NCBI RefSeq assembly: GCF_900590755.1
Contig: NZ_UUOC01000004.1
Location: forward strand, 248,001-312,000
Length of the DNA: 64,000 nt
Source of the DNA: Pseudomonas viridiflava
GTDB taxonomy: Bacteria; Pseudomonadota; Gammaproteobacteria; Pseudomonadales; Pseudomonadaceae
Reading direction: 5' to 3'
Shown: one piece after another, positions 28,257-35,716 of the stretch
Layout: the number at the start of each line of letters is the position of its first letter
Position numbering within the stretch: position 1 is the first letter of the stretch
Program-made: the position numbers and the translations under genes
Notes under the pieces: model-generated
Told to the model about the DNA's origin: nothing
What the model saw: the letters and a program-made list of their open reading frames with translations, nothing else
The model's database searches: none

Positions 28257-30581
28257 ATGCTCCGCGTTGGCCGCTGGCTTGTCGCCGGTTTGCTTTTGCT
28301 CATCACCCTTCTCTGGCTCGCCGACCGCATATGGCCGCTGCCATTGCCCAAGGACGATCTTGCCCGCGTGGTTCTGGCCGAGGATGGCACGCCGTTGTGG
28401 CGGTTTGCCGATGCCAATGGGGTGTGGCGCTATCCGGTGTCCAGTGCTCAGGTCTCGCCTTACTACATCGAGGCGCTGCTGACCTACGAAGACCGCTGGT
28501 TCTACAGCCACCCCGGCGTAAACCCTCTGGCGCTGGTGCGTGCGACCTGGCAGAACCTTAGTGGTGCGCGAGTGGTTTCCGGTGGCAGCACGCTGTCGAT
28601 GCAAGTGGCGCGGCTGCTCGATCCGCATTCACGGACGTTGCATGGCAAAGTCCGACAGCTGTGGCGGACGATGCAGCTGGAATGGCATTTATCCAAGGAT
28701 GAAATCCTCGCCATTTACCTCAACCGTGCGCCGTTTGGCGGGACGTTGCAGGGTGTGGCGGCAGCGAGTTGGGCGTACCTGGGCAAGTCGCCCCAGCAAC
28801 TGACCCGCGCTGAAGCCGCATTGCTTGCGGTGCTGCCCCAGGCGCCGAGCCGCTTGCGTCCTGATCGTCATCCGCAACGCGCACAAGCGGCGCGAGACAA
28901 GGTGCTCAGGCGTCTGGCCGAGTTTCAGGTCTGGCCGCAGGTCGCCGTCAATGAAGCCCTTGAAGAGCCGCTATTGCTGGCGCCACGTCAGGAGCCAAGC
29001 CTTGCGCCGTTGCTGGCGCGCCGCCTGAACCGGCCTGACAGCCCACCGTTGATTCGCACCACAATCGATGCCGGTTTGCAGCGACGCCTTGAAGACCTGT
29101 TGCTGGGGTGGCGGGCACGCTTGCCGGAGCGCACCTCGGCGGCGATTCTGGTGGTCGAAGCGCAAAACATGGCGGTGCGCGCCTATGTCGGCTCGGTGGA
29201 CATCAACGACCCCAAGCGCTTCGGCCATGTGGACATGATCAACGCGCTGCGTTCACCGGGCTCGACCCTCAAGCCGTTTCTGTATGGGCTGTCGATAGAT
29301 GCCGGGCTGATCCATTCCGAGTCCCTGATGCAGGATGTGCCGCGTCGTTATGGTGACTATCGGCCGGGTAATTTTGCAGCGGGTTTCAGCGGCGCAGTGG
29401 CGGCCAGCTCGGCGTTGTCGATGTCCCTCAATCTGCCCGCCGTGCAGCTGCTGGAAGCCTACGGGCCGAAACGCTTTGCTGGTGAACTGCGCAACGGCGG
29501 CGTGCCGCTGACCTTGCCGCCGCTGGCCGAACCCAATCTGGCGATGATTCTGGGCGGCGTCGGTAGCCGTCTGGATGATCTGGTGGGCGGTTACAGCGCG
29601 TTCGCTCGTGGCGGACGCAGCGCTGACATTCGCTTGCAACCGGATGCACCATTGCGCAACCGGCAAATGATGTCGCCCGGTGCAGCGTGGATTATTCGCA
29701 AGATCCTCAGCGGCCAGTCCCGGCCCGATCTCGATCCTCATGCCGAGCTGGTGCAGCGGCCGCAACTGGCCTGGAAAACCGGCACCAGTTATGGCTTTCG
29801 CGATGCCTGGGCAATTGGTGTCGGGCCGCGCTTTCTGGTGGGCGTCTGGATTGGCCGCCCGGATGGCACACCGGTGCCAGGCCAGTTCGGGCTAGCGTCG
29901 GCTGCGCCCCTGATGCTGCAGGTCCATGATGTGTTGGCAAACCGCGACAGTCAGCGGGGCATTGCTGCGCCGATCCAGGCGGTGCCCGCCAACGTCGGGG
30001 TAGCGGCTATCTGCTGGCCCCTGGGGCAGCCGATGAACAAGAGCGATCCCAACTGCCGTCGACAGCGTTTCGCCTGGACCCTCGATGGCACCACGCCGCC
30101 TACCTTGCAGGCTCTCGATCAGCCGTTGGGTTTGGGTTTGCAGGAAAAAATCTGGGTCAATGCTCAAGGCTTGCGAGTCGACTCCAGCTGTCCGGGGGCG
30201 CAGGCTCGGGATATCGCTCTGTGGCCTGCACCCCTGGAGCCGTGGCTGCTGCGAAGCGAACGCCGTGAAGCGCGCTTGCCGGCGATTGACCCTGATTGCC
30301 CGCCTAAAGGCTTGAACCTCGCGACGCCGTTATCGATTGTGGGCGTGCGTGAAGGCGATCACCTGCGTTTGCCGGCGGGCAGCCGTCAGGCGTTGCGTTT
30401 GAAGCTTTCGGCACTGGGCGGCAGTGGTCGGCGCTGGTGGTTCATCGACGGTGTTCCCATGGCCGATACCCAGAGTCAGGAAAGCTTCAACCCGACCCTG
30501 AGCCGATTGGGCCGCGTCGAGCTGAGCGTGCTCGATGAAAGCGGCCAGACCGCGCGGGTGGTTTTTGAGGTGGTGGATTGA
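28257..30581 (+). CDS. pbpC: Penicillin-binding protein 1C
   Basis: Bifunctional peptidoglycan glycosyltransferase/transpeptidase, anchored in the inner membrane. Starting at MLRVGRWLVAGL it has 774 aa, close to the 770 of E. coli PbpC; any upstream extension would be translated REPIN. A transmembrane helix spans residues 5-22. The glycosyltransferase motif is EDRWFYSHPGVNP; the transpeptidase motifs are SPGSTLKP (SxxK), SMSLN (SxN) and KTGTSYG. A C-terminal BiPBP_C beta domain is the likely contact to the alpha-2-macroglobulin. The start region is odd: no separate Shine-Dalgarno, only GGGG directly before ATG inside or beside a REPIN. In-frame TTG codons at 28290 and 28296 are poorer alternatives. 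Confidence 0.94.
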   Translation: MLRVGRWLVAGLLLLITLLWLADRIWPLPLPKDDLARVVLAEDGTPLWRFADANGVWRYPVSSAQVSPYYIEALLTYEDRWFYSHPGVNPLALVRATWQNLSGARVVSGGSTLSMQVARLLDPHSRTLHGKVRQLWRTMQLEWHLSKDEILAIYLNRAPFGGTLQGVAAASWAYLGKSPQQLTRAEAALLAVLPQAPSRLRPDRHPQRAQAARDKVLRRLAEFQVWPQVAVNEALEEPLLLAPRQEPSLAPLLARRLNRPDSPPLIRTTIDAGLQRRLEDLLLGWRARLPERTSAAILVVEAQNMAVRAYVGSVDINDPKRFGHVDMINALRSPGSTLKPFLYGLSIDAGLIHSESLMQDVPRRYGDYRPGNFAAGFSGAVAASSALSMSLNLPAVQLLEAYGPKRFAGELRNGGVPLTLPPLAEPNLAMILGGVGSRLDDLVGGYSAFARGGRSADIRLQPDAPLRNRQMMSPGAAWIIRKILSGQSRPDLDPHAELVQRPQLAWKTGTSYGFRDAWAIGVGPRFLVGVWIGRPDGTPVPGQFGLASAAPLMLQVHDVLANRDSQRGIAAPIQAVPANVGVAAICWPLGQPMNKSDPNCRRQRFAWTLDGTTPPTLQALDQPLGLGLQEKIWVNAQGLRVDSSCPGAQARDIALWPAPLEPWLLRSERREARLPAIDPDCPPKGLNLATPLSIVGVREGDHLRLPAGSRQALRLKLSALGGSGRRWWFIDGVPMADTQSQESFNPTLSRLGRVELSVLDESGQTARVVFEVVD

Positions 30582-30583
30582 GC

Positions 30584-30807
30584 GTTCATCCCAAAGACAT
30601 TGATGGTGTTTTAAACCTCGTATCTTGTGACTACCTCAGACCCCGTAGGAGCGCGCTTGCCCGCGATTCGGTCTTTCTGCCGACATATCTATCGACTGGC
30701 CTGACGCCATCGTCCGGATGCGGCCCAGACCAAGCGCGCTCCTACAGAAATCGGGTTCATACAAAATGCATTGATGGCGTTTAATACCTCGTAACTTACG
30801 ACTATAT
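30584..30807. repeat. 53-base imperfect direct repeats flanking a REP element
   Basis: Copies at 30584-30636 and 30755-30807 begin GTTCAT and share CATTGATGG-GTTT and ACCTCGTA-CTT blocks. By hand alignment 41 of 53 positions agree with no gaps. The first copy starts two bases after the pbpC stop. The second leads into an AT-rich stretch (about 30808-30890) before the lipoprotein gene. The 431-base region 30582-31012 holds no gene that I can support. Confidence 0.75.
30645..30745. repeat. REPIN, GAGCGCGCTTG family
   Basis: Complementary 15-base arms GTAGGAGCGCGCTTG (30645-30659) and CAAGCGCGCTCCTAC (30731-30745). The left arm continues as CCCGCGAT without a matching right-hand partner. The element sits between the two 53-base direct repeats. 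Confidence 0.85.
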
Positions 30808-30887
30808 ACTTTGGTTTAGTCAGTATTAAAAATATTCAAGTAACTGATTTATAAGGTTTTAAATTAATAGCCATTACCCCTTATCCA

Positions 30888-30900
30888 TCCGGTTAATACC
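30888..30900 (+). promoter_or_regulatory. Candidate Tad-regulon motif upstream of the Gly-rich lipoprotein gene
   Basis: TCCGGTTAATACC, ending 112 bases before the lipoprotein start codon and in its coding orientation. It matches motifs upstream of flp and pprB in 11 of 13 positions. It may be an activator site or part of a promoter; the sequence alone does not decide. Confidence 0.5.
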
Positions 30901-31012
30901 AAGTTGTAAGTTGTTCGCACGGCTAATAAGGATTGTTATTGAGCCATGGACAGGGTTGTCCCCCGGCAACAACGGGGAGCCTGAAAAACAACAGATGGTG
31001 GACGGATTCGCT

Positions 31013-32800
31013 ATGAAAACTCAATCTCAGTCGTTGTTGAGAGCTGGTGCTGTATTGACCCTTATTCTCGCTGTCGGATTAGGTGGTTGCAGCAGTGGCG
31101 GTGGTGGCTCCAAGAGCCATGTAGACAGCTCATCGGCAACAGCTGGGACGGAGGGGACGACTGGCGAAACGGGTGGCACTACTGGCGAAGGCACCGCTGG
31201 AACAGGCGGCGGTACCGGTGGTGGCACTGGCGGTGGAACTGGCGGCACTATCGGTGACGGCACTGCCGGGACAGGCGATGGAACCGGTGCAGGTACAGGT
31301 GGCGGAACCGGTGGCGGCACAGGCGGCGGCACGGGTGGCGGCACCGGCGGTACTGACGTGGGCGGCACCGACGGCACCGACGGCGGCACTACACCGGTTG
31401 CGGTCCGCCGTTTTGCAGTGAGCCGCACCAGCGCTGCCAGCGGCAATATGCTCAGCAGTCTGGGTGATGCAGTGATCGGGGTGGGTGACGTGGTGGCGAT
31501 GATCCCTATTGCCGGTAACGCCGACCTCACCGAGGGCACCGGTGGCCTGATTTCTTCCCTGGGTGTTGCGACCAACAGCGTTGGCACCGGCCTGACGGAT
31601 GGCCTGGGGACGTTGGGCACTGACAGCAATGCGGTGGGCGTGACGCTTTCCAGTGTTGGCGAAGCAACAGGTGACCTGGGTACTGGTGTTTCTTCGCTGG
31701 GCCGTGGTGTGTCGAGGTTCGCCGCGTCATCGCAAATCGAACAGGTTCCGCTGGTAGGCACGGTAGTCGGCAAGGTAGGTGATGTGGTGGATGGCGTCGG
31801 CCAGAAGGTCACCATGCTCGGCGACACCTTGAGTGCAGCCACCACCAGTGGGCCTTTGGGTGCAGCCACCAATGCGTTGGGCGACAGGCTGGTGCCGGTG
31901 GTTGCGATGCTTGAATCCACCACGACTAAAGTGGGTAGCGCGACTGGCCTGGATACCCCGGTCAATGGCTTGCTGCAAGGTGTCAAAGGCGCACTTAACG
32001 GCGTCGGTGGCAGCCTGGCCGGGGCTGAAGGCAACACCAGCATGCTGGCCGCAGGGCTGGGTGGCACGGTCTCCGGGTTGGGTGATGTGTCTGGTGCGGC
32101 CAGCGGCTTGTTGTCCAGCACTCCAGTCTCGGGTGGCGGTACAGGTTCGGGCTCGGTAGGCACAGGCGTAGGAGGTCTGCTCGGTGGGATCACCGGCAAT
32201 CTGGGCGGTAGCACCGGTGGTGGCGTGAACTTCCCTGGCCTCGGCGGCGCGGGTCTGGTGGAAAGTGTTGGCGGGGTGGTTGCCGGTGTCGGCAACGGCC
32301 TGAATCTGGGCAGCAGCAATGGTCTGCTCAGCGCAACAGGTGTAAGCGGCGGTGCAGTGGGTGCCACTGTCGCTTCACTGGGTACGGTGTTGGGTGGCAG
32401 TGGTATCGCCAACAGCGCCGTCGCAGCTCCGGTAGCAGCCTTGACCAGCAACATCAGTGCGGCAGTCACTCCAGTGGTATCGGGTGTGGCGAGCATCACG
32501 CAACAGGTCGGCGGCGCTACCGGGCTCGGTGCCCCGGTCAACGGCCTGGTGGCTCAGGTCGGCAGTGCAGTCAGCAGTCTGGGTAATAACGTGGCAGCAG
32601 TCAGCAACAATCCTGTAGGTACCGCGCTTGGCACAACCGTTAGCAGTCTGGGATCAACCGTGGCGCAAGTCGGCGGCCTGGTTAACGGTGGTGCAACTGG
32701 CACAGGCGGAACGACAGGCGTAGTGGGTGGTTTGCTCGGTGGTGTAACAGGCGGTCTAGGCGGTGGTCTGAGTGGAGGTTTGCTGAGTTCCCAGAAGTAA
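31013..32800 (+). CDS. Gly/Thr-rich repetitive lipoprotein
   Basis: 595-aa protein usually labelled collagen-like, of unknown function. It has a lipoprotein signal with cysteine at residue 26 (LAVGLGGCSSGG) and Ser at +2, predicting outer-membrane sorting. Residues about 45-125 form a low-complexity run of GTGG units with a four-residue period; true collagen Gly-X-Y periodicity is absent. The remaining about 450 residues are rich in Gly, Val, Ser, Leu and Ala, with VGxxxG patterns and a repeated unit (ATGLDTPVNGLLQGV and ATGLGAPVNGLVAQV). No TpsA secretion domain is seen. The start is the ATG giving the signal peptide; upstream codons give no signal. A terminator follows, then the TpsB gene. 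A role as surface adhesin or matrix component is inference. Confidence 0.8.
   Translation: MKTQSQSLLRAGAVLTLILAVGLGGCSSGGGGSKSHVDSSSATAGTEGTTGETGGTTGEGTAGTGGGTGGGTGGGTGGTIGDGTAGTGDGTGAGTGGGTGGGTGGGTGGGTGGTDVGGTDGTDGGTTPVAVRRFAVSRTSAASGNMLSSLGDAVIGVGDVVAMIPIAGNADLTEGTGGLISSLGVATNSVGTGLTDGLGTLGTDSNAVGVTLSSVGEATGDLGTGVSSLGRGVSRFAASSQIEQVPLVGTVVGKVGDVVDGVGQKVTMLGDTLSAATTSGPLGAATNALGDRLVPVVAMLESTTTKVGSATGLDTPVNGLLQGVKGALNGVGGSLAGAEGNTSMLAAGLGGTVSGLGDVSGAASGLLSSTPVSGGGTGSGSVGTGVGGLLGGITGNLGGSTGGGVNFPGLGGAGLVESVGGVVAGVGNGLNLGSSNGLLSATGVSGGAVGATVASLGTVLGGSGIANSAVAAPVAALTSNISAAVTPVVSGVASITQQVGGATGLGAPVNGLVAQVGSAVSSLGNNVAAVSNNPVGTALGTTVSSLGSTVAQVGGLVNGGATGTGGTTGVVGGLLGGVTGGLGGGLSGGLLSSQK
31160..31392 (+). 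repeat. In-gene GGTGGCAC-type low-complexity repeat
   Basis: Degenerate tandem units of about 12 bases (GGCACNGGNGGN) encode the GTGG tract of the lipoprotein. Third positions vary, so the array is kept at the protein level more than at the DNA level, yet it should still be prone to slippage and length change. Confidence 0.8.
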
Positions 32801-32845
32801 GTAGTGCATGGGTAGCGACTTTTCAAACAGCGCCTACGCTTGTTC

Positions 32846-32881
32846 AGACAGGGGAGTCGACATGATCCCCTGTCTTTTTTT
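32846..32881 (+). terminator. Intrinsic terminator after the lipoprotein gene
   Basis: Perfect 10-base stem AGACAGGGGA / TCCCCTGTCT with a 10-base loop, followed by T residues to 32881. It lies 45 bases after the lipoprotein stop and 41 bases before the TpsB gene. TpsB expression must therefore depend on read-through or on a promoter in the remaining short gap. Confidence 0.88.
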
Positions 32882-32922
32882 ATAGGCAAATACCGCTGCA
32901 GTTCTGGCCATGGAGTGTCCTT

Positions 32923-34602
32923 ATGCGTGCCTGTTTTCCCGCCGTAGTGCTGGGTCTGTCCATGACGTCCTGTCTGGTTCATGCCGAGACCTTTCCCGCC
33001 TTTCTCAATAGCAATGATGCCCAACGTAACTTGCCGGTTCCCAACCTCCCCGCTGATGCCTATCGGCCGGTGACGCCCTCCGTGCAACTGCCCACGCCCG
33101 GCGCCCCCGATGCCACGCCGCTGATGATGAATACCAAGGTGGCGGTGCGCAAAATCCGTATCGAAGGCGGGAGCGTCTACCCGCTGGAAGAACTCGGCGC
33201 AGCCTATCAGCCGCTGCTGAATCGCGAAGCGACCCTGGCCGAATTGATCGAGGCAACACGCGGCATCACCCAGCGTTATCAGGCCGATGGCTATCTGTTG
33301 TCGTACGCGTTTTTGCCGCCCCAGGATTTTGATCAAGGCCTGGTGCGGGTGGTGTTGGTCGAAGGTTATATCCGCGACTATCAGCTGGAGGGCGATGTGG
33401 GTCGGGTCTCGGCCTACCTTCAAGAACTGGTGGACAAGATTCGTCAGGAGCGGCCGCTGACCCGCAAGACGTTTGAACGCTACACCGCTTTGATGAGCCG
33501 CGTGCCCGGCCTGACATTGCAGGCCAAGGCACCGCCACCGGGTACCACCGATGGCGCGACCACACTGATCGCGTCCGCCACCCGCAAACCCTTCACCAGC
33601 AGCCTGAGCCTCACCGAAGACAACCGCAAGGGCACCCAGGCGCTACTCGGCGTCAGCAGCAATGCCCAGACCGCCATGGCCGAGCAGTTGACCTTGAGTG
33701 GCCTGTTCCCGCCCGGCGATGACAAAGAGCATTACTACCGCCTGGATTACAGCCAGTACCTGAATACCGAAGGCACCCAGCTCAATGTGTGGGGGGCTCG
33801 CTACCGCAGTGATCCGAGGACAAGGCTCAATCTGGAAAACGGCATTCAGCTCAAGCAGCATCGCGAGAACGATCGGCTTTCCGTGGGCTTCAGCCATCCG
33901 TTTATAGCCGCGCAGGATGAGTGGCTCAGCGCTGGGGCGCGGCTGTATGCGGTCAATGATAAAACCCGTTATCAGGTGATCGGTTTTCCGCTGAGCATTG
34001 AAAACCAGACCGATATTCGCGCGCTGGCTTTTGAAGGCGACTGGCGCAAATCCACGGCGAGCCAATTGCGTATTTTGAGTGGCGGTTTGTATCAGGGCAT
34101 CGATGGCCTGGGTGCGAAAACCGATGATCAGTTGTATGACCTGGATTTCTTTCGGGCGCGTCTTTCCGGGGTGCAGAGCGACAAGTTTTTCGAACGCTGG
34201 CAGGGCGTGTTATCCGGCGCGTTGTATTGGAGTGACGACAGCTTGCCTGACAGCGAGCGTGCCCAGTTTGGCGGGCAGAACTTCGCCCGTGGTTATCCGA
34301 ACGATCAGGCATCGGGCGATAAAGGCTGGGGCGTGGCCTATGAGGTCAACTACAGTTTCAACCGTGACGGCAACTGGGTGAAAGTGCTGCAACCCTATGT
34401 GGTGCTGGATGCGGCGCGCACCTGGTTCAATGAATTGCCGGTCAAGGATTCCAAACTCTCGTCGTTCGCCACGGGTTTGCGTTTTGGTGATGCGCGTTAT
34501 TACAACATCGCCTTGGAAGCCGCCAAACCCATGTCGGATAAAGGCCTGGACAGCCTTAACCGCAAACCGCGGTATACGTTGAGTTTTAGTTATCAGTTGT
34601 GA
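32923..34602 (+). CDS. TpsB-type outer-membrane transporter (ShlB/FhaC family)
   Basis: 559-aa Omp85-superfamily protein that in two-partner secretion exports a large TpsA adhesin or hemolysin. Signal peptide 1-21 (ends LVHA). Two POTRA domains at about 65-220: the first contains VRKIRIEGGSVYPLEEL, the second the YIRDYQLEGDVGRV region. A 16-strand barrel follows, with the conserved loop-6 segment FGGQNFARGYPND, where the usual VRGF/Y is ARGY. The C-terminus TLSFSYQL suits BAM-dependent insertion. No TpsA gene with a hemagglutination or TPS domain is adjacent; the only neighbour in the same orientation is the lipoprotein gene. Confidence 0.9.
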   Translation: MRACFPAVVLGLSMTSCLVHAETFPAFLNSNDAQRNLPVPNLPADAYRPVTPSVQLPTPGAPDATPLMMNTKVAVRKIRIEGGSVYPLEELGAAYQPLLNREATLAELIEATRGITQRYQADGYLLSYAFLPPQDFDQGLVRVVLVEGYIRDYQLEGDVGRVSAYLQELVDKIRQERPLTRKTFERYTALMSRVPGLTLQAKAPPPGTTDGATTLIASATRKPFTSSLSLTEDNRKGTQALLGVSSNAQTAMAEQLTLSGLFPPGDDKEHYYRLDYSQYLNTEGTQLNVWGARYRSDPRTRLNLENGIQLKQHRENDRLSVGFSHPFIAAQDEWLSAGARLYAVNDKTRYQVIGFPLSIENQTDIRALAFEGDWRKSTASQLRILSGGLYQGIDGLGAKTDDQLYDLDFFRARLSGVQSDKFFERWQGVLSGALYWSDDSLPDSERAQFGGQNFARGYPNDQASGDKGWGVAYEVNYSFNRDGNWVKVLQPYVVLDAARTWFNELPVKDSKLSSFATGLRFGDARYYNIALEAAKPMSDKGLDSLNRKPRYTLSFSYQL

Positions 34603-34626
34603 GTTGGATTGCATCAGAACGGCATG

Positions 34627-34737
34627 CTGTAGGAGTGAGCTTGCTCGCGATCCAGTGCGAAGCGCTGGCAGGGGATTTGAATCGAAACCCGGTTGAAGGC
34701 CGTTCCGGCCTTATCGCGAGCAAGCTCACTCCTACAG
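34627..34737. repeat. REPIN family B (GTGAGCTTGCTCGCGAT)
   Basis: Perfect 25-base inverted arms (34627-34651, 34713-34737) with core GTGAGCTTGCTCGCGAT. It lies between the convergent TpsB and receiver-protein genes. Confidence 0.95.
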
Positions 34738-34757
34738 GTACAGGTATTTGTTGTATG

Positions 34758-35165
34758 TCACCGCCCGGTCGAATAAACCTGCGGCATCGGGAAGAGGGTG
34801 TTGAGGGTTTCCAGCAGGCGGACGTGGTAGATCGGTTTGCGGAACAGATCCAGCACTTGCAGGCGCAAAAGATCGGTGACGTCATCCATGTCGGCATGGC
34901 CTGAGGTGACGATCACTGGCAGGTGCTGGCGTGAGGTGTGTTCACGCAGCAATTTAATCAGGGATAGGCCGCTTTGTTCGGGCATGCGCAGGTCGGTAAT
35001 CACCAGCGCAATGTCCGGATGTTTGGTCAGCAACTCTAGAGCGAGTTTGACCGAGGACGCCGTGAAACAGCAAAAGCCTTCGCCTTCCAGCAATTCAGCC
35101 AGCTCTTCGTTGGCGTCCTCTTCATCATCCACTAACAACAGTTGCTGGCGGGTAGGCCTGACCAT
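34758..35165 (-). CDS. Stand-alone receiver-domain protein
   Basis: 135-aa single-domain response regulator with no output domain. Receiver signature residues are complete: Asp13 and Asp14, phosphoacceptor Asp58 (ITDLRMPEQSG), Thr87 and Lys110 followed by proline. It should therefore be phosphorylatable. It starts 40 bases downstream of the flp pilin gene on the same strand and is probably cotranscribed with it. This placement suggests a phospho-relay or phosphate-sink role in pilus control, perhaps with the PprA kinase, though that is inference. No DNA-binding part is present. Confidence 0.85.
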   Translation of the reverse strand: MVRPTRQQLLLVDDEEDANEELAELLEGEGFCCFTASSVKLALELLTKHPDIALVITDLRMPEQSGLSLIKLLREHTSRQHLPVIVTSGHADMDDVTDLLRLQVLDLFRKPIYHVRLLETLNTLFPMPQVYSTGR

Positions 35166-35205
35166 CGTAGATTTCCATGGTTGAGAATGACCACGCTCTC
35201 ATTGA

Positions 35206-35415
35206 TCAGCTGCCTGAAGGTGTTGTCGTGTTGGTACCTCCGAGAGCCGTTACGATTGACTCAAACTTGGTCTTAATAGCGTTCCCCACTGGAGTGACCA
35301 TGGTGAACAGCACCAGTGCAACCATGGCGACGACGATTGCGTATTCGATCGCCGACGCACCGTCTTTGTTTTTAATCAGGCGTTTGGCGCCTGCATTGAT
35401 TTTGGTTAGGAACAT
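35206..35415 (-). CDS. flp: Flp-type pilin (type IVb)
   Basis: 69-aa major pilin of the Tad pilus. The start MFLTKINAGAK is preceded by AAGGAG and gives a short leader. The prepilin site is Gly19-Ala20 with Glu24 at +5 (DGASAIEYA), followed by a hydrophobic helix (IVVAMVALVLFTMV). FppA is the expected peptidase. It is transcribed away from rcpC. A motif shared with pprB lies 104 bases upstream. It is followed by the receiver gene. Confidence 0.96.
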   Translation of the reverse strand: MFLTKINAGAKRLIKNKDGASAIEYAIVVAMVALVLFTMVTPVGNAIKTKFESIVTALGGTNTTTPSGS

Positions 35416-35716
35416 CTGACTTCTCCTTGCGTCCTGTGACGCGGGTAATACGGTCGTGCATGAACAATCCATCGCCCTGACAGCATTGCGCCGCTTACCA
35501 AAAGCCACAACAGTATCTAAGTATTAACCGCAAAGTTATATATCGGTTTCTCCACGCCTGCCGACATTATCCCTGCATGAAATTATCGTAGGACGATGGC
35601 GCTTTTCGAGACCTGCGCTACCTTCAATAACGTGTCGATTGATGTTCATAACTACCTGATTGCGAAGTTTTCTTTTGGTTTGGAGTTGTAGCGCAAATGG
35701 TGAAGTGGGGGCGTTT
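35416..35716. promoter_or_regulatory. Divergent control region between flp and rcpC
   Basis: This 301-base region separates the pilin gene (minus) from the rcpC-rcpA-tadZABC genes (plus), so both promoters should be here. It is more AT-rich than the flanks, with TATATA-like sequence near 35537-35542, and carries the 13-base candidate operator at 35520-35532. No small gene is supported. Confidence 0.6.
35520..35532 (-). promoter_or_regulatory. Candidate Tad-regulon motif upstream of flp
   Basis: Read on the minus strand: TGCGGTTAATACT. It lies 104 bases upstream of the flp start codon and matches the pprB-upstream site in 12 of 13 bases. Confidence 0.55.

Noticed and set aside
31027..32541. 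Proline-rich open frame antisense to the Gly-rich lipoprotein
   Set aside because: Simple reverse complement of glycine codons; no signal or domain, and no ribosome site.
31013..32800. Collagen or TpsA identity for the repetitive protein
   Set aside because: The repeat period is four (GTGG), not Gly-X-Y, and there is no TPS secretion domain; it is a lipoprotein.
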